DNA of 64,000 nucleotides from CAJWKT01 sp964465375. GTDB lineage: Bacteria > Pseudomonadota > Gammaproteobacteria > Steroidobacterales > Rariloculaceae. The notes under the pieces were generated by a model. That model did no database searches. It saw only the letters and a list, made by a program, of their open reading frames with translations, and was not told the DNA's origin. The DNA lies in NCBI GenBank assembly GCA_964465375.1, contig CAYXIJ010000002.1, positions 87,609 to 151,608 on the forward strand, in the 5' to 3' direction. Below, piece by piece: positions 1-7,941 of the stretch. The first letter of the stretch is position 1. The number at the start of each line of letters is the position of its first letter. A program made the translations under genes and the position numbers.

Positions 1-98
1 CGGGCTTATCCTACAAAAAAATGGTGACCGGAGACTACATCCCTAATCGCTATGACAGTAAAAAAACTGTGGATCCAGATGCCTCGGAAATGTTTTAG
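1..98 (+). CDS. C-terminal end of an unrecognised protein (cut by window edge)
   Basis: An open frame enters from the left edge, with its first whole codon at base 3, and stops at TAG 96-98. The visible tail of 31 residues is polar and ends in DPDASEMF. It is too short to assign to a family. The following gene is convergent on the other strand, and 71 bases separate the two stops with no clear terminator. It could be a chance open frame, but codon content looks ordinary. Confidence 0.45.
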   Translation, partial: GLSYKKMVTGDYIPNRYDSKKTVDPDASEMF

Positions 99-169
99 GG
101 TAATTATCTAACCTAGCTACGGAATTTTATTAGCCACTTGAGCACAAGATACTAAAATCGATACCAAGA

Positions 170-1420
170 CTATAAAAGATCTGAACTACGGGACAAAACC
201 CGATGTATGGCACTCATCAAAATCTCGAGATCAATTTCACCTATTATCAGTGGCGGCATAAGGTACACAACATCACCAAATGGGCGCACCCATACACCTT
301 CCTGTATAAAGCAGTGCCTGAGGCCAGCTAAGTCCGGCACTCGATCCAATTGAACTACACCAACTGCACCCTTACAGCGAACATCATGCACCCCCTTTAT
401 TGAACGACAAAGCTCCAATCCATCAGAAAGTTGAGCTTCAATTCGCACAACCTGCTCCAGACGTGGCTCCATTTCAAAGAGTGACAAAGATGCAATTGCA
501 GCCGCACACCCTAAAGGATGTCCTGAAAAGGTTGGCCCGTGCATCAGGGCATCACCCTCCGATTCTGAAAGGAAGGCCTCGTATACACGGTCTGTGGCTA
601 CTGTAGCGGCCAGAGGCGAAGTTCCGCCCGTAAGCGCTTTTGAGAGCGTGATTATGTCCGGCACTACACCTGCTTGCTCACAAGCGAACAGCGTACCAGT
701 CCGCCCAAAACCTGTAGCAATCTCATCCAAAATCAGCAAAACCCCGTGTCGACCAGCAATTTCAGCAATTCCAGCGAGGATCATCGGACTATGAAACTTC
801 ATTCCACCCGCCGCCTGTACCAGTGGCTCCAAAATCACAGCCGCCAACTGAGTTGAGTTTTTTGCCACAAATGCCTCAAAGTCCGCCAACTCACTCCTAT
901 TTCTAGGTAAATCGACAATCATTTGCGCTGGAATAATGCCAGCAAAAGGCCGACTATTCCCATCCTCAGGGTCACCGACAGACATAGCCGCAAAAGTATC
1001 GCCATGGTAACCATGACGAAAGCCTAAAAAGAGGATTTTGTCTCGATCACCCTGATTGGTGAAAAATTGTGTTGCCATTTTCATGGCGATTTCCACAGAA
1101 ACCGAACCTGATTCAGAAAGAAACGCATGATTCAGATCTCCTGGCAAGATCTTGCAAAGCTGTTCAGTCAACTTGAGCATAGGAGCATGAACGATACCCC
1201 CCAGCATGATGTGTGACATGCGCTCTAACTGATCCTTTACAGCGGCTTTTATGTAAGGATGATTATAGCCATGACAGGCTACCCACCATGATGAAGTTCC
1301 GTCGACAAGCGTCCTTCCATCCTTAAGTGTAATGCGCACACCTTCTGCTCCCACAGCCTCAATAGGCTTGGGTAATGTTTGCATCTGGCTATAAGGTAGC
1401 CAAGCATGAGTTAGATCCAT
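170..1420 (-). CDS. bioA: Adenosylmethionine-8-amino-7-oxononanoate aminotransferase
   Basis: This PLP enzyme of biotin synthesis moves the amino group of S-adenosylmethionine onto 7-keto-8-aminopelargonate (KAPA) to give 7,8-diaminopelargonate (DAPA) in the cytoplasm. At 416 residues it is near the family's usual 420-430. The BioA signature GTSSWWVACHGY lies at residues 41-52, a DEIATGFGRTG stretch precedes the PLP site, and the Schiff-base lysine is about K261 in LSKALTGG. The ATG is preceded by GAGGAA with about 6 bases spacing. It is divergent from the phosphomannomutase-bioF-bioD run, so three biotin genes sit together while bioB, bioC and bioH are not in the window. No BirA-like operator was seen in the 130-base divergent gap. 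Confidence 0.93.
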   Translation of the reverse strand: MDLTHAWLPYSQMQTLPKPIEAVGAEGVRITLKDGRTLVDGTSSWWVACHGYNHPYIKAAVKDQLERMSHIMLGGIVHAPMLKLTEQLCKILPGDLNHAFLSESGSVSVEIAMKMATQFFTNQGDRDKILFLGFRHGYHGDTFAAMSVGDPEDGNSRPFAGIIPAQMIVDLPRNRSELADFEAFVAKNSTQLAAVILEPLVQAAGGMKFHSPMILAGIAEIAGRHGVLLILDEIATGFGRTGTLFACEQAGVVPDIITLSKALTGGTSPLAATVATDRVYEAFLSESEGDALMHGPTFSGHPLGCAAAIASLSLFEMEPRLEQVVRIEAQLSDGLELCRSIKGVHDVRCKGAVGVVQLDRVPDLAGLRHCFIQEGVWVRPFGDVVYLMPPLIIGEIDLEILMSAIHRVLSRSSDLL

Positions 1421-1559
1421 TGGTGTTCCTCGATAAAGTAGCCCGAAATAAAGGAGTGTGACCGATCCCGTGTAGTCCGCCCGTACTCATTTTCCTGCGA
1501 CTGCCCCATCCGGGCGCGTATCGCTATACTACAATGGTACTCGGTCGATGCTCCTTAAT

Positions 1560-2918
1560 ATGAAAAGTTTAAATTGTTTCAAAGCCTACGATGTTCGCGG
1601 ACTTGTTCCAGAGGAACTCAATGAAGATGTCGTTTATCGCATAGGGCGCGCCTATGCAGCATTTGTAGAACCTCAGAAGGTAGCCGTCGGACATGATATC
1701 CGCCTATCCAGTTACAGTCTTTCTCAAGCACTCATTTCGGGCCTAACCGATTCAGGGGTCGACATAATTGACATTGGAATAGGCGGATCTGAATTAAGTT
1801 ACTTTGCTACATTTCACGAAAATCTCGATGGCGGAATCATGGTCACCGCCAGTCATAATCCGCCTGATTACAACGGCCTAAAATTTGTACGTGAGAAATC
1901 ACAGCCGATTAGTGCGGACACGGGACTAGAGGAAATCCGGATTCTAGCGGAAAAAAATCAATTCCCTGCCACGGGCAGAAAGGGTCTTGTTACAAAAAAA
2001 GATGTCAAACCTGACTATATACAGCACCTTCTGTCCTATGTAAGTACGCCCAATCTCTCACCCTTGAAAATTGTGGTCAATGCAGGCAACGGTGGTGCTG
2101 GGCCAATCCTAGACCTACTGGAACCCCATCTGCCCTTTGAATTTTTTAAGATGCACCATGAGCCCGATGGTACTTTTCCGAACGGTGTACCAAATCCATT
2201 GCTAGAAACAAAGCGTAGCGAAACAATAATGCACGTCCAGAAAACTGGTGCGGACTTAGGGCTAGCATGGGACGGAGACTATGATCGTTGCTTCTTCTTC
2301 GATGAGAGCGGCAGATTTATCGATGGTTACTATATTGTGGGCCTGCTAGCACAATCTTTCCTAGAAAAATTTCCTGGAGAAAGAATTGTCCATGACCCAC
2401 GTCTGACGTGGAATATTTTAGATATAGTAAAAAAAGAAGGCGGACAAGCATTGCAAAGTAAATCTGGGCACGCATTCATAAAGCAAACCATGCGAGAAAA
2501 AAATGCCATCTATGGCGGGGAAATGAGTGCACATCATTACTTCCGTAATTTCTCCTACGCAGACAGCGGTATGATTCCATGGCTACTAGTGACAGAAATT
2601 ATGAGTCAAAAAAATGATCCGCTCTCCGCGTTAGTAAGCGAAAGAATGGAACTTTTCCCTGCTAGTGGGGAAATTAACCGCAAGGTGGAAAATGTCGAGA
2701 CTACAATTAATAGAATTAAATCACTTTATGCCGAAAGCGCACTCAGTATCGACTACACAGATGGAGTCAGCATAGAGTTTGCAGACTGGAGGTTCAATCT
2801 GAGAGCATCCAATACTGAACCTGTTGTTCGCTTAAATGTGGAAAGTAAAGGCAATATGAAATTGATGCAAAAACAAACTGATGAGCTACTGAGCGCATTG
2901 GGTGGGAAGGTGGTTTGA
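1560..2918 (+). CDS. manB: Phosphomannomutase/phosphoglucomutase (CpsG/ManB type)
   Basis: It interconverts hexose 6- and 1-phosphates, typically mannose-6-P to mannose-1-P for GDP-sugar and polysaccharide synthesis. The N-terminus has FKAYDVRG, the phosphoserine loop is TASHNPPDYNG, the metal loop is DGDYDR, the sugar-binding loop is GGEMSAHHYF, and the C-terminal phosphate-binding loop is RASNTEP. All four landmarks of the alpha-D-phosphohexomutase family are therefore present. Length is about 452 residues, like E. coli CpsG (456). I prefer ATG 1560 because CpsG proteins begin close to LxCFKAYD; an in-frame ATG at 1548 would add four residues. A TATACT at 1525-1530 could be its -10 element, but no good -35 is seen. 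It precedes bioF by 29 bases, so co-transcription with biotin genes is possible. Confidence 0.9.
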   Translation: MKSLNCFKAYDVRGLVPEELNEDVVYRIGRAYAAFVEPQKVAVGHDIRLSSYSLSQALISGLTDSGVDIIDIGIGGSELSYFATFHENLDGGIMVTASHNPPDYNGLKFVREKSQPISADTGLEEIRILAEKNQFPATGRKGLVTKKDVKPDYIQHLLSYVSTPNLSPLKIVVNAGNGGAGPILDLLEPHLPFEFFKMHHEPDGTFPNGVPNPLLETKRSETIMHVQKTGADLGLAWDGDYDRCFFFDESGRFIDGYYIVGLLAQSFLEKFPGERIVHDPRLTWNILDIVKKEGGQALQSKSGHAFIKQTMREKNAIYGGEMSAHHYFRNFSYADSGMIPWLLVTEIMSQKNDPLSALVSERMELFPASGEINRKVENVETTINRIKSLYAESALSIDYTDGVSIEFADWRFNLRASNTEPVVRLNVESKGNMKLMQKQTDELLSALGGKVV

Positions 2919-2947
2919 GTCAACAAACTCTTAAATGAATAAACCCA

Positions 2948-4108
2948 TTGAGTCTTAAAACTCTAGAACAATTAGCTGACAATAAACTCAGGGAGCTGGA
3001 AGCCCTTGAACTTAAGCGCGAACTCAGAATCACTGAGCGTAAGGCGCTTGCCCGCACGCTTCAGGGAGAAAAGAAGTTAATAAGTTTCTCCTGCAATGAT
3101 TACTTAGGTTTGTCTGCCCACAAAGAAGTCATAGAAGCCAGCGTGAAAGCCACGCGCGAATATGGCACTGGGGCAGGTGCATCCCGTTTGATTACAGGTA
3201 ATCACCCTCTATTTCAGGCATTAGAGAAACGGCTAGCACACCTTAAAGGAACCGACGATTCAGTGGTCTTCGGAAGTGGGTATTTAGCGGGTGTAGGGGT
3301 CATTCCAACTTTAATTGGGTCTGATGACTTGATCCTAATAGATGAATTGAGTCACTCCTGCCTGAAAACAGGCGCAAAGCTGACTGGCGGTCGGATATTA
3401 AATTTTCAGCATAATAATATTCGGCACGCGGAAGAGCTTTTGCAAAATTATCGCAAAAAACACCAGCACTGTTTACTAATTACAGAAGGCGTGTTCAGTA
3501 TGGAAGGTGATCTGGCGCCGCTGTCAGAGCTCTCCAAGCTCGCCATTCATTTTAATGCTTGGTTGATGAACGACGATGCTCATGGCTTGGGGGTACTCGG
3601 GCACGGACGAGGCTCCGGTTTCACACAAAAAAGTCCAATAACGATTCCACTTCAGATGGGCACATTGTCGAAAGCCGCGGGTGCATATGGCGGATTCATT
3701 TGTGCAAGCCAACAAATAACCAGCCTAATTCGCAACAGAGCACGCACTTTTGTTTACACGACTGGGCTACCTGCTGGTACTGTCGCTGCTGCTATTAAAG
3801 CCCTTGAAATCATTGAGAGAGACCCGATCCTCATAACCCTTCCCATTAAGCGAGCACAACTTTTCACTGATGAGCTCGGGCTACCACAAGCTAAAAGCGC
3901 TATTGTCCCAATTATTTTTCACACCCCCGAGAAAGCGTTAGTGGCTAGTCAATTGCTGGAAAAAAAAGGGTTTCTCGTTACCGCCATTCGCCCACCGTCG
4001 GTTCCACGGGACACGGCAAGATTAAGGTGCACGTTTTCCGCAGCTCACTCGGAGGAAGATGTGCTTGAGTTCGCTTCAGCTATACGGCCCTTACTGAAAC
4101 CGTTATGA
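2948..4108 (+). CDS. bioF: 8-amino-7-oxononanoate synthase
   Basis: This PLP-dependent enzyme condenses pimeloyl thioester with L-alanine to form KAPA, the substrate of BioA. At 386 residues it matches the family (about 385). Visible landmarks are SFSCNDYLGLSAH near residue 50, GAGASRLITGNH, the DDAHGLGVLG motif that binds PLP, and the lysine in MGTLSKAAGAYGG. The reading frame begins with TTG at 2948; the nearest upstream ATG (2935) is out of frame, so a TTG start is the simplest reading. It overlaps bioD by four bases (ATGA at 4105-4108), which indicates translational coupling. Confidence 0.93.
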   Translation: MSLKTLEQLADNKLRELEALELKRELRITERKALARTLQGEKKLISFSCNDYLGLSAHKEVIEASVKATREYGTGAGASRLITGNHPLFQALEKRLAHLKGTDDSVVFGSGYLAGVGVIPTLIGSDDLILIDELSHSCLKTGAKLTGGRILNFQHNNIRHAEELLQNYRKKHQHCLLITEGVFSMEGDLAPLSELSKLAIHFNAWLMNDDAHGLGVLGHGRGSGFTQKSPITIPLQMGTLSKAAGAYGGFICASQQITSLIRNRARTFVYTTGLPAGTVAAAIKALEIIERDPILITLPIKRAQLFTDELGLPQAKSAIVPIIFHTPEKALVASQLLEKKGFLVTAIRPPSVPRDTARLRCTFSAAHSEEDVLEFASAIRPLLKPL

Positions 4109-4779
4109 AGACGTTTTTCGTAACGGCCTCAGGCACGGAGATTGGAAAAACATTTGTGACGACTCTCCTTGCAACTCAGCTGACTCATTCTGGTTATCGC
4201 GTTCGTACCCTAAAACCCTTGGTAACAGGATTTGACTCCGCACACCCTGAAAACAGTGACAGCCATCTGCTGCTGAGGGCTATTAACCTTCGGCTTGATG
4301 AAAAAAACCTAGCCAGAGTATCACCGTGGAGATTCAGTGCAGCGTTGTCACCCGATGTAGCCGCAGAACTAGAAAGTCGCAACATCGACCTCCATGAACT
4401 CACTGACTTTTGCTTAAAACAAGAAGATGTAGATGTTACTCTAATAGAAGGTATTGGCGGCGTTATGGTGCCATTGAATCAAGAGCATACGGTACTAGAT
4501 TGGATTCAGGCGCTAAGAGCACCGGTAGTCTTAGTTGTGGGTAGCTACTTAGGGACTTTGAGTCATACACTGTCTGCGGCAGGCATGCTCCAGGCACGCG
4601 GTCAAACGATAGCCGGAGTTATTATTAGCGAATCCATCAACCAACCAATGAAGGCCGAAAAAACCGCACAAATACTGGAGCGGTTCCTCCATCCTACACC
4701 TATACAGATTGTACCTAGGCTAGAAAGCCAAGAAGCCGCTCCAAACCTATTAACTTTTCTAGGTCCTTATCTCAGTTAA
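4105..4779 (+). CDS. bioD: Dethiobiotin synthetase
   Basis: It closes the ureido ring of biotin from diaminopelargonate, CO2 and ATP. The 224-residue length is typical. The N-terminus carries the modified P-loop TASGTEIGKTFVT; family members usually read TGTDTxVGKT, so one Asp is replaced here. KPLVTGF follows at about residue 38, and the later EGIGGVMVPL motif is also conserved. It starts inside the bioF stop (ATGA overlap). It is the last gene of the run; a 225-base gap and a convergent operon follow. Confidence 0.92.
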   Translation: MKTFFVTASGTEIGKTFVTTLLATQLTHSGYRVRTLKPLVTGFDSAHPENSDSHLLLRAINLRLDEKNLARVSPWRFSAALSPDVAAELESRNIDLHELTDFCLKQEDVDVTLIEGIGGVMVPLNQEHTVLDWIQALRAPVVLVVGSYLGTLSHTLSAAGMLQARGQTIAGVIISESINQPMKAEKTAQILERFLHPTPIQIVPRLESQEAAPNLLTFLGPYLS

Positions 4780-5004
4780 TAAAAAAGAACGAATTTTCTT
4801 TATCTTCGAAAAACTTCCTCGTTTAGCTAAAAAGAGTACCCTTTAAGGACACACTAAAATCCCGGATCCTCTATTGATCTCCACAAATCTTTAGGGAGTC
4901 TGTTTTAAAAATATTTCTCGAAATATTGAAGCAGTTTTAGGACATGCTCAGGTCTTTGGGAGCTACATCACGCGCTACATGTTGTAGGGTTTTCGACAAC
5001 GTAC
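4780..5004. other. Convergent intergenic gap, mostly featureless
   Basis: This 225-base AT-rich gap lies between the stop of bioD (+) and the stop of the OmpA-like gene (-). It holds no open frame with coding character. Two small inverted repeats are visible: AATATTTC/GAAATATT at 4910-4927 and CTACA/TGTAG near 4973-4987. Apart from the possible terminator listed separately I see nothing else. Confidence 0.5.
4907..4927 (-). terminator. Possible AT-rich terminator of the minus-strand envelope operon
   Basis: Read on the minus strand, an eight-base perfect inverted repeat (AATATTTC, GA, GAAATATT) is followed directly by a short T run. It lies about 80 bases past the stop of the OmpA-like gene. 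The stem is AT-only apart from one G-C pair and the loop is tight, so intrinsic termination is uncertain. No better hairpin exists in the gap. Confidence 0.25.
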
Positions 5005-5727
5005 TTACTTCTGAGCAACCCGTTGACGTTCACTGCTATTTATCAGACTAAGTTCCACCCGACGTTCCATAGCTAAACCATCTAAATCGCTTTCGTCCGC
5101 ACGGGAAAACTGCTCACCATAAGAATTCAGAACAATACGGCCCGAAGGTACGCCAGCATGAATTAGAGCATCTTGAACCGCTAACGCACGATCAGTGGAA
5201 AGCTGTGCGTTGTACTCTACATTTCCCCGAGCATCAGCAAATCCCTCTACACGAATTAACATCCCATCCATGTTAGCGAGCAACTCAGCTAACCGCTCAA
5301 ACCAGTCTTGATTGATTCGGTCGAGGTCGCTTTCTCCCGTTCTAAACAGTACTTGAACGCTCAACATTTGCTGCAGCACATCTTGCGTTTCCGCTGTTCC
5401 TTCCAATAGCTCTGATTCAAGCTTAATCATTTCTTGTTCGCGCGCTTTAATACTGGCGTTCAAGATTTCAGCCTCGTCCCTAAGCACCTCCCAACGCTGC
5501 TCGAATTCCAACTTCGCTGCTTGCTCTTTATAGAACCTATCTCCCAGCCAACTACCGAGAGCTGCGCCTAGAATCGACCCAACCGGACCACCAACAGAAC
5601 CACCAAGAACTGCCCCGGCACCAACCCCTATGCTCTCTTGTCTAGAAGGCGGTCCTACTTCGTCCGCTAAACCCAAATCACTGATAACAATCGTGCAAAT
5701 CACAGTTAACAAAATGTATTTCATCAT
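5005..5727 (-). CDS. Glycine-zipper OmpA-family peptidoglycan-binding protein
   Basis: This 240-residue protein begins with a signal peptide (hydrophobic residues 4-20, likely cleaved near LADEV). A glycine-zipper segment with repeated GGxxG spacing follows at about residues 36-60, then a charged coiled-coil region (70-125). The C-terminal OmpA domain contains RTGESDLD, VEGFADARGNVEYNAQLSTDRA and the closing RRVE stretch. In this family the Asp and Arg of that motif bind diaminopimelate of peptidoglycan. A strong ribosome site, AAGGAGG (complement of 5733-5739), sits five bases before the ATG. It lies 121 bases past the second VWA gene and may be the last gene of that operon or have its own promoter. 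I infer that it anchors the envelope machine to the cell wall. Its layout resembles the PdsO proteins of proteobacterial sortase loci, but no sortase is nearby. Confidence 0.8.
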   Translation of the reverse strand: MMKYILLTVICTIVISDLGLADEVGPPSRQESIGVGAGAVLGGSVGGPVGSILGAALGSWLGDRFYKEQAAKLEFEQRWEVLRDEAEILNASIKAREQEMIKLESELLEGTAETQDVLQQMLSVQVLFRTGESDLDRINQDWFERLAELLANMDGMLIRVEGFADARGNVEYNAQLSTDRALAVQDALIHAGVPSGRIVLNSYGEQFSRADESDLDGLAMERRVELSLINSSERQRVAQK

Positions 5728-5848
5728 TGCTGCCTCCTTCCGCTTTTAAAGATCCCTATGTATTGCCTCTCAATTAAAAAGATCGACAACGACAGAGCAG
5801 CGATGAAATGAGACGACTAGAAGAAGGAACCTGACAAAATCTGACAGC

Positions 5849-6853
5849 TCAACGGGCCCGGCGATGAGGAAGCGCGACAAAGGTACCTCCGTTTCTTTGA
5901 CAAAGCGTCCGCATAAGAATGGCAAATCGAGCAGCGGTTAACATGTCGCCAGTAACCTCGAAAAGTACTGGAAAAGCTACAGCATGGATCCGTACCCGAC
6001 GCTCGCCCCTCTCATCAGCACGATTGCGGCGATCCACTTCCCTTACTACCCCATTAATTGACCCGGATGAAAAATCATCACTGTAAACATATAAGCTCAC
6101 TCTTTTTTCAGGGTCGTAGAAGCTCTCTATAGCAGTCAAAATACCCTCTCTGGGACTGGAGTTGGAGAATGCATTCCAATTTCTCAAGGCATCCATGATT
6201 GCTTCCCGCCTAGCAGGCGTATCTGGAATCCACTCATTGCGGTAACTTTTGAACATGTATTCGCCCATATCATTCAAAACCTGGATTCCTTTCACCTCAG
6301 GATAGACCTCAAGTGTTTCTTGTATCTGTTGTTGAACCCTATCCCAGGCGTACTGGCGCATACTCCCTGAGGTATCAATAATAAAAACGATGTACTCGCT
6401 ATCTACAGGTATGCCGCCTACGTTGTAATCATCTGGATCCGGGCGATAATCAGCTAATAGCCGCTGCATCTCCTCAGTCAACCGTTGCTTAGCTAACGCA
6501 AGCTGGCCTTGCAGTTCCGTATTGATATCAGCATTATCTCCAGTAGCCAAAAACTCGGAGCGAATTCTTGAGAGTTGCTCCTGTAAACGGGAAAGCTGTA
6601 AATTTTCTGAATCTAATTGCGTCACAGTAGAAATTCGTTCGCGCTCGACGATCTCGGTCTCTCCACGGAGATCATTAAGTTCCTCTTGATAGCGCGTAAT
6701 CAACTCCTCAAGCTCCGCATGACTCTCCTCAAGACGGATAGGCTCAAAGATCTTCGTTAAAACAAGTAAGAGAATAATAGCTCCAAAGCCACAACATATT
6801 ACATCCAAAAAAGAAAGATTAAGTGTCTCTGTGTCTCGATCTTTTTTTCTCAT
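5849..6853 (-). CDS. VWA protein with N-terminal MotB/ExbD-like membrane helix (second copy)
   Basis: The chosen ATG (6851-6853) overlaps the stop of the upstream VWA gene as ATGA, giving 334 residues; an in-frame ATG at 6910 would run back into that gene. A short basic-acidic tail leads to LSFLDVICCGFGA (Asp17) and one hydrophobic helix (about 18-36). A long coiled coil (40-135) follows, then a VWA domain whose metal-ion-dependent adhesion site (MIDAS) is FIIDTSGSM (about 155) with a later SDDFSSG loop. The domain should face the periplasm. The N-terminal motif is shared with the neighbouring VWA protein and is placed like the Asp-plus-helix of MotB, TolR and ExbD. I infer partnership with the ExbB/TolQ-like gene of the operon. 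The usual downstream MIDAS threonine is not obvious here. Confidence 0.8.
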   Translation of the reverse strand: MRKKDRDTETLNLSFLDVICCGFGAIILLLVLTKIFEPIRLEESHAELEELITRYQEELNDLRGETEIVERERISTVTQLDSENLQLSRLQEQLSRIRSEFLATGDNADINTELQGQLALAKQRLTEEMQRLLADYRPDPDDYNVGGIPVDSEYIVFIIDTSGSMRQYAWDRVQQQIQETLEVYPEVKGIQVLNDMGEYMFKSYRNEWIPDTPARREAIMDALRNWNAFSNSSPREGILTAIESFYDPEKRVSLYVYSDDFSSGSINGVVREVDRRNRADERGERRVRIHAVAFPVLFEVTGDMLTAARFAILMRTLCQRNGGTFVALPHRRAR

Positions 6854-7941
6854 GGCCAATCCTCTGAAGGTGCCATCATGGATCCACCAGTAGTTAGCGA
6901 GAGCTGCCAATAAGCCGGCGCGGCCAAAGGATCTCCCTCCATCGCATAGAGAATCACATTAACCGGAATATTCAGGGGCAGCCGGCGAACAGCTCGTTCG
7001 AAATGATTAACTCGTTCCCTACCAGTTACGCCTGCCTGTGTTGGAATAACCTCACCCATGGTTGGTAGGCCATCTACAAGCAAATACAAATTATCGGGCT
7101 TTGGGTCCAAGGTCCTAGCAACATTCATAGCTGCATGCAGGCTAGTCGGACCCTCTGGCGATGTATCTTTAAGTACCTGGACTGCCGCATCTAATTGGGC
7201 ACCATCCTCAACGGTAAGCCAACGACCACTGGTACCATCCAACAACGGCCAAGCTTCTTCGTTAAAAGCATAAATCTGAAATTGAATGCCAGGCGGAATC
7301 TGGGTAGTAAGCCAATCCACCGTATTGACTACTTGTTGCCATTTTGGTGCCTGCAGTTTTTGCTCCACCGGCATATTACGCCGCCGAATAATATTTACGA
7401 TAGTGCGATCCAGCATACTTGTAGAAACGTCTACTAAAATAAGTACGCGCTGCCCACCCATCCGTAGGCCTGTTAAATACTGCCTATTCCCGTCACCCGT
7501 GAAACTACGAATACGGTTTCCCGCATCTTCTGGAGTAACACTAGCCGCCGACAGCCTTTCATTTTCCTCTCTTAGATCATCAAGCTCCGACCTTAGTTGC
7601 TCGATAGCCTCCTTGCGAGCATTTGTGTCCTCAGTTACAGAATTTAGTTCATTTTCCGTACTAAGAATTTCTTCCATAACCTCATCCCGCATTCCAGCTA
7701 ATACGGCCATATCTTCGATAAGCTTAGCTAGCTCATCTTTAAGTTGAACTAGATTTTTTTTCCCCGAAAGTACTCTTAACTCCATACGGTTTACTTCACT
7801 ACCAAGATCATCGAGCTCAAGCTCACTGCGCTCAGAGACATTGGCGTTAATCACCATGAAGAATAAAATAACTGCGCCGAAACCACAGGTCATCGCGTCC
7901 AGAAAAGACAAGGAAAATACGTTTAGCTTTTTACGAGCCAC
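6850..7941 (-). CDS. VWA protein with N-terminal MotB/ExbD-like membrane helix (first copy)
   Basis: The 363-residue protein starts with GTG (7939-7941), preceded by AGGAAAGG on the minus strand, and overlaps the stop of the FHA gene by 11 bases. The order is: a basic tip, LSFLDAMTCGFGA with Asp15, a single membrane helix (16-32), a coiled coil (35-125), then a VWA domain. The MIDAS reads LVDVSTSM near residue 168, with a TSLHAA threonine and an LLVDGLP aspartate later, so metal binding looks intact. VWA domains bind protein partners through Mg. The gene is translationally coupled to its paralogue downstream. Its topology (short cytoplasmic tip, one helix, large periplasmic part) matches the ion-stator partners ExbD, TolR and MotB. 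Function beyond this is inferred. Confidence 0.82.
   Translation of the reverse strand: MARKKLNVFSLSFLDAMTCGFGAVILFFMVINANVSERSELELDDLGSEVNRMELRVLSGKKNLVQLKDELAKLIEDMAVLAGMRDEVMEEILSTENELNSVTEDTNARKEAIEQLRSELDDLREENERLSAASVTPEDAGNRIRSFTGDGNRQYLTGLRMGGQRVLILVDVSTSMLDRTIVNIIRRRNMPVEQKLQAPKWQQVVNTVDWLTTQIPPGIQFQIYAFNEEAWPLLDGTSGRWLTVEDGAQLDAAVQVLKDTSPEGPTSLHAAMNVARTLDPKPDNLYLLVDGLPTMGEVIPTQAGVTGRERVNHFERAVRRLPLNIPVNVILYAMEGDPLAAPAYWQLSLTTGGSMMAPSEDWP

Noticed and set aside
1421..1559. BirA operator between bioA and manB
   Set aside because: The sequence has no TTGTTAACC/GGTTGACAA-like inverted repeat.
5005..5727. PdsO of a proteobacterial sortase system
   Set aside because: The glycine-zipper plus OmpA layout fits, but no sortase or marine-sortase substrate genes are in the window; it is better read with the VWA operon.
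7286..7747. Long plus-strand frame opposite the VWA gene
   Set aside because: It is antisense to a well-supported gene and is Ser-rich with no recognisable domain, as expected of a shadow frame.
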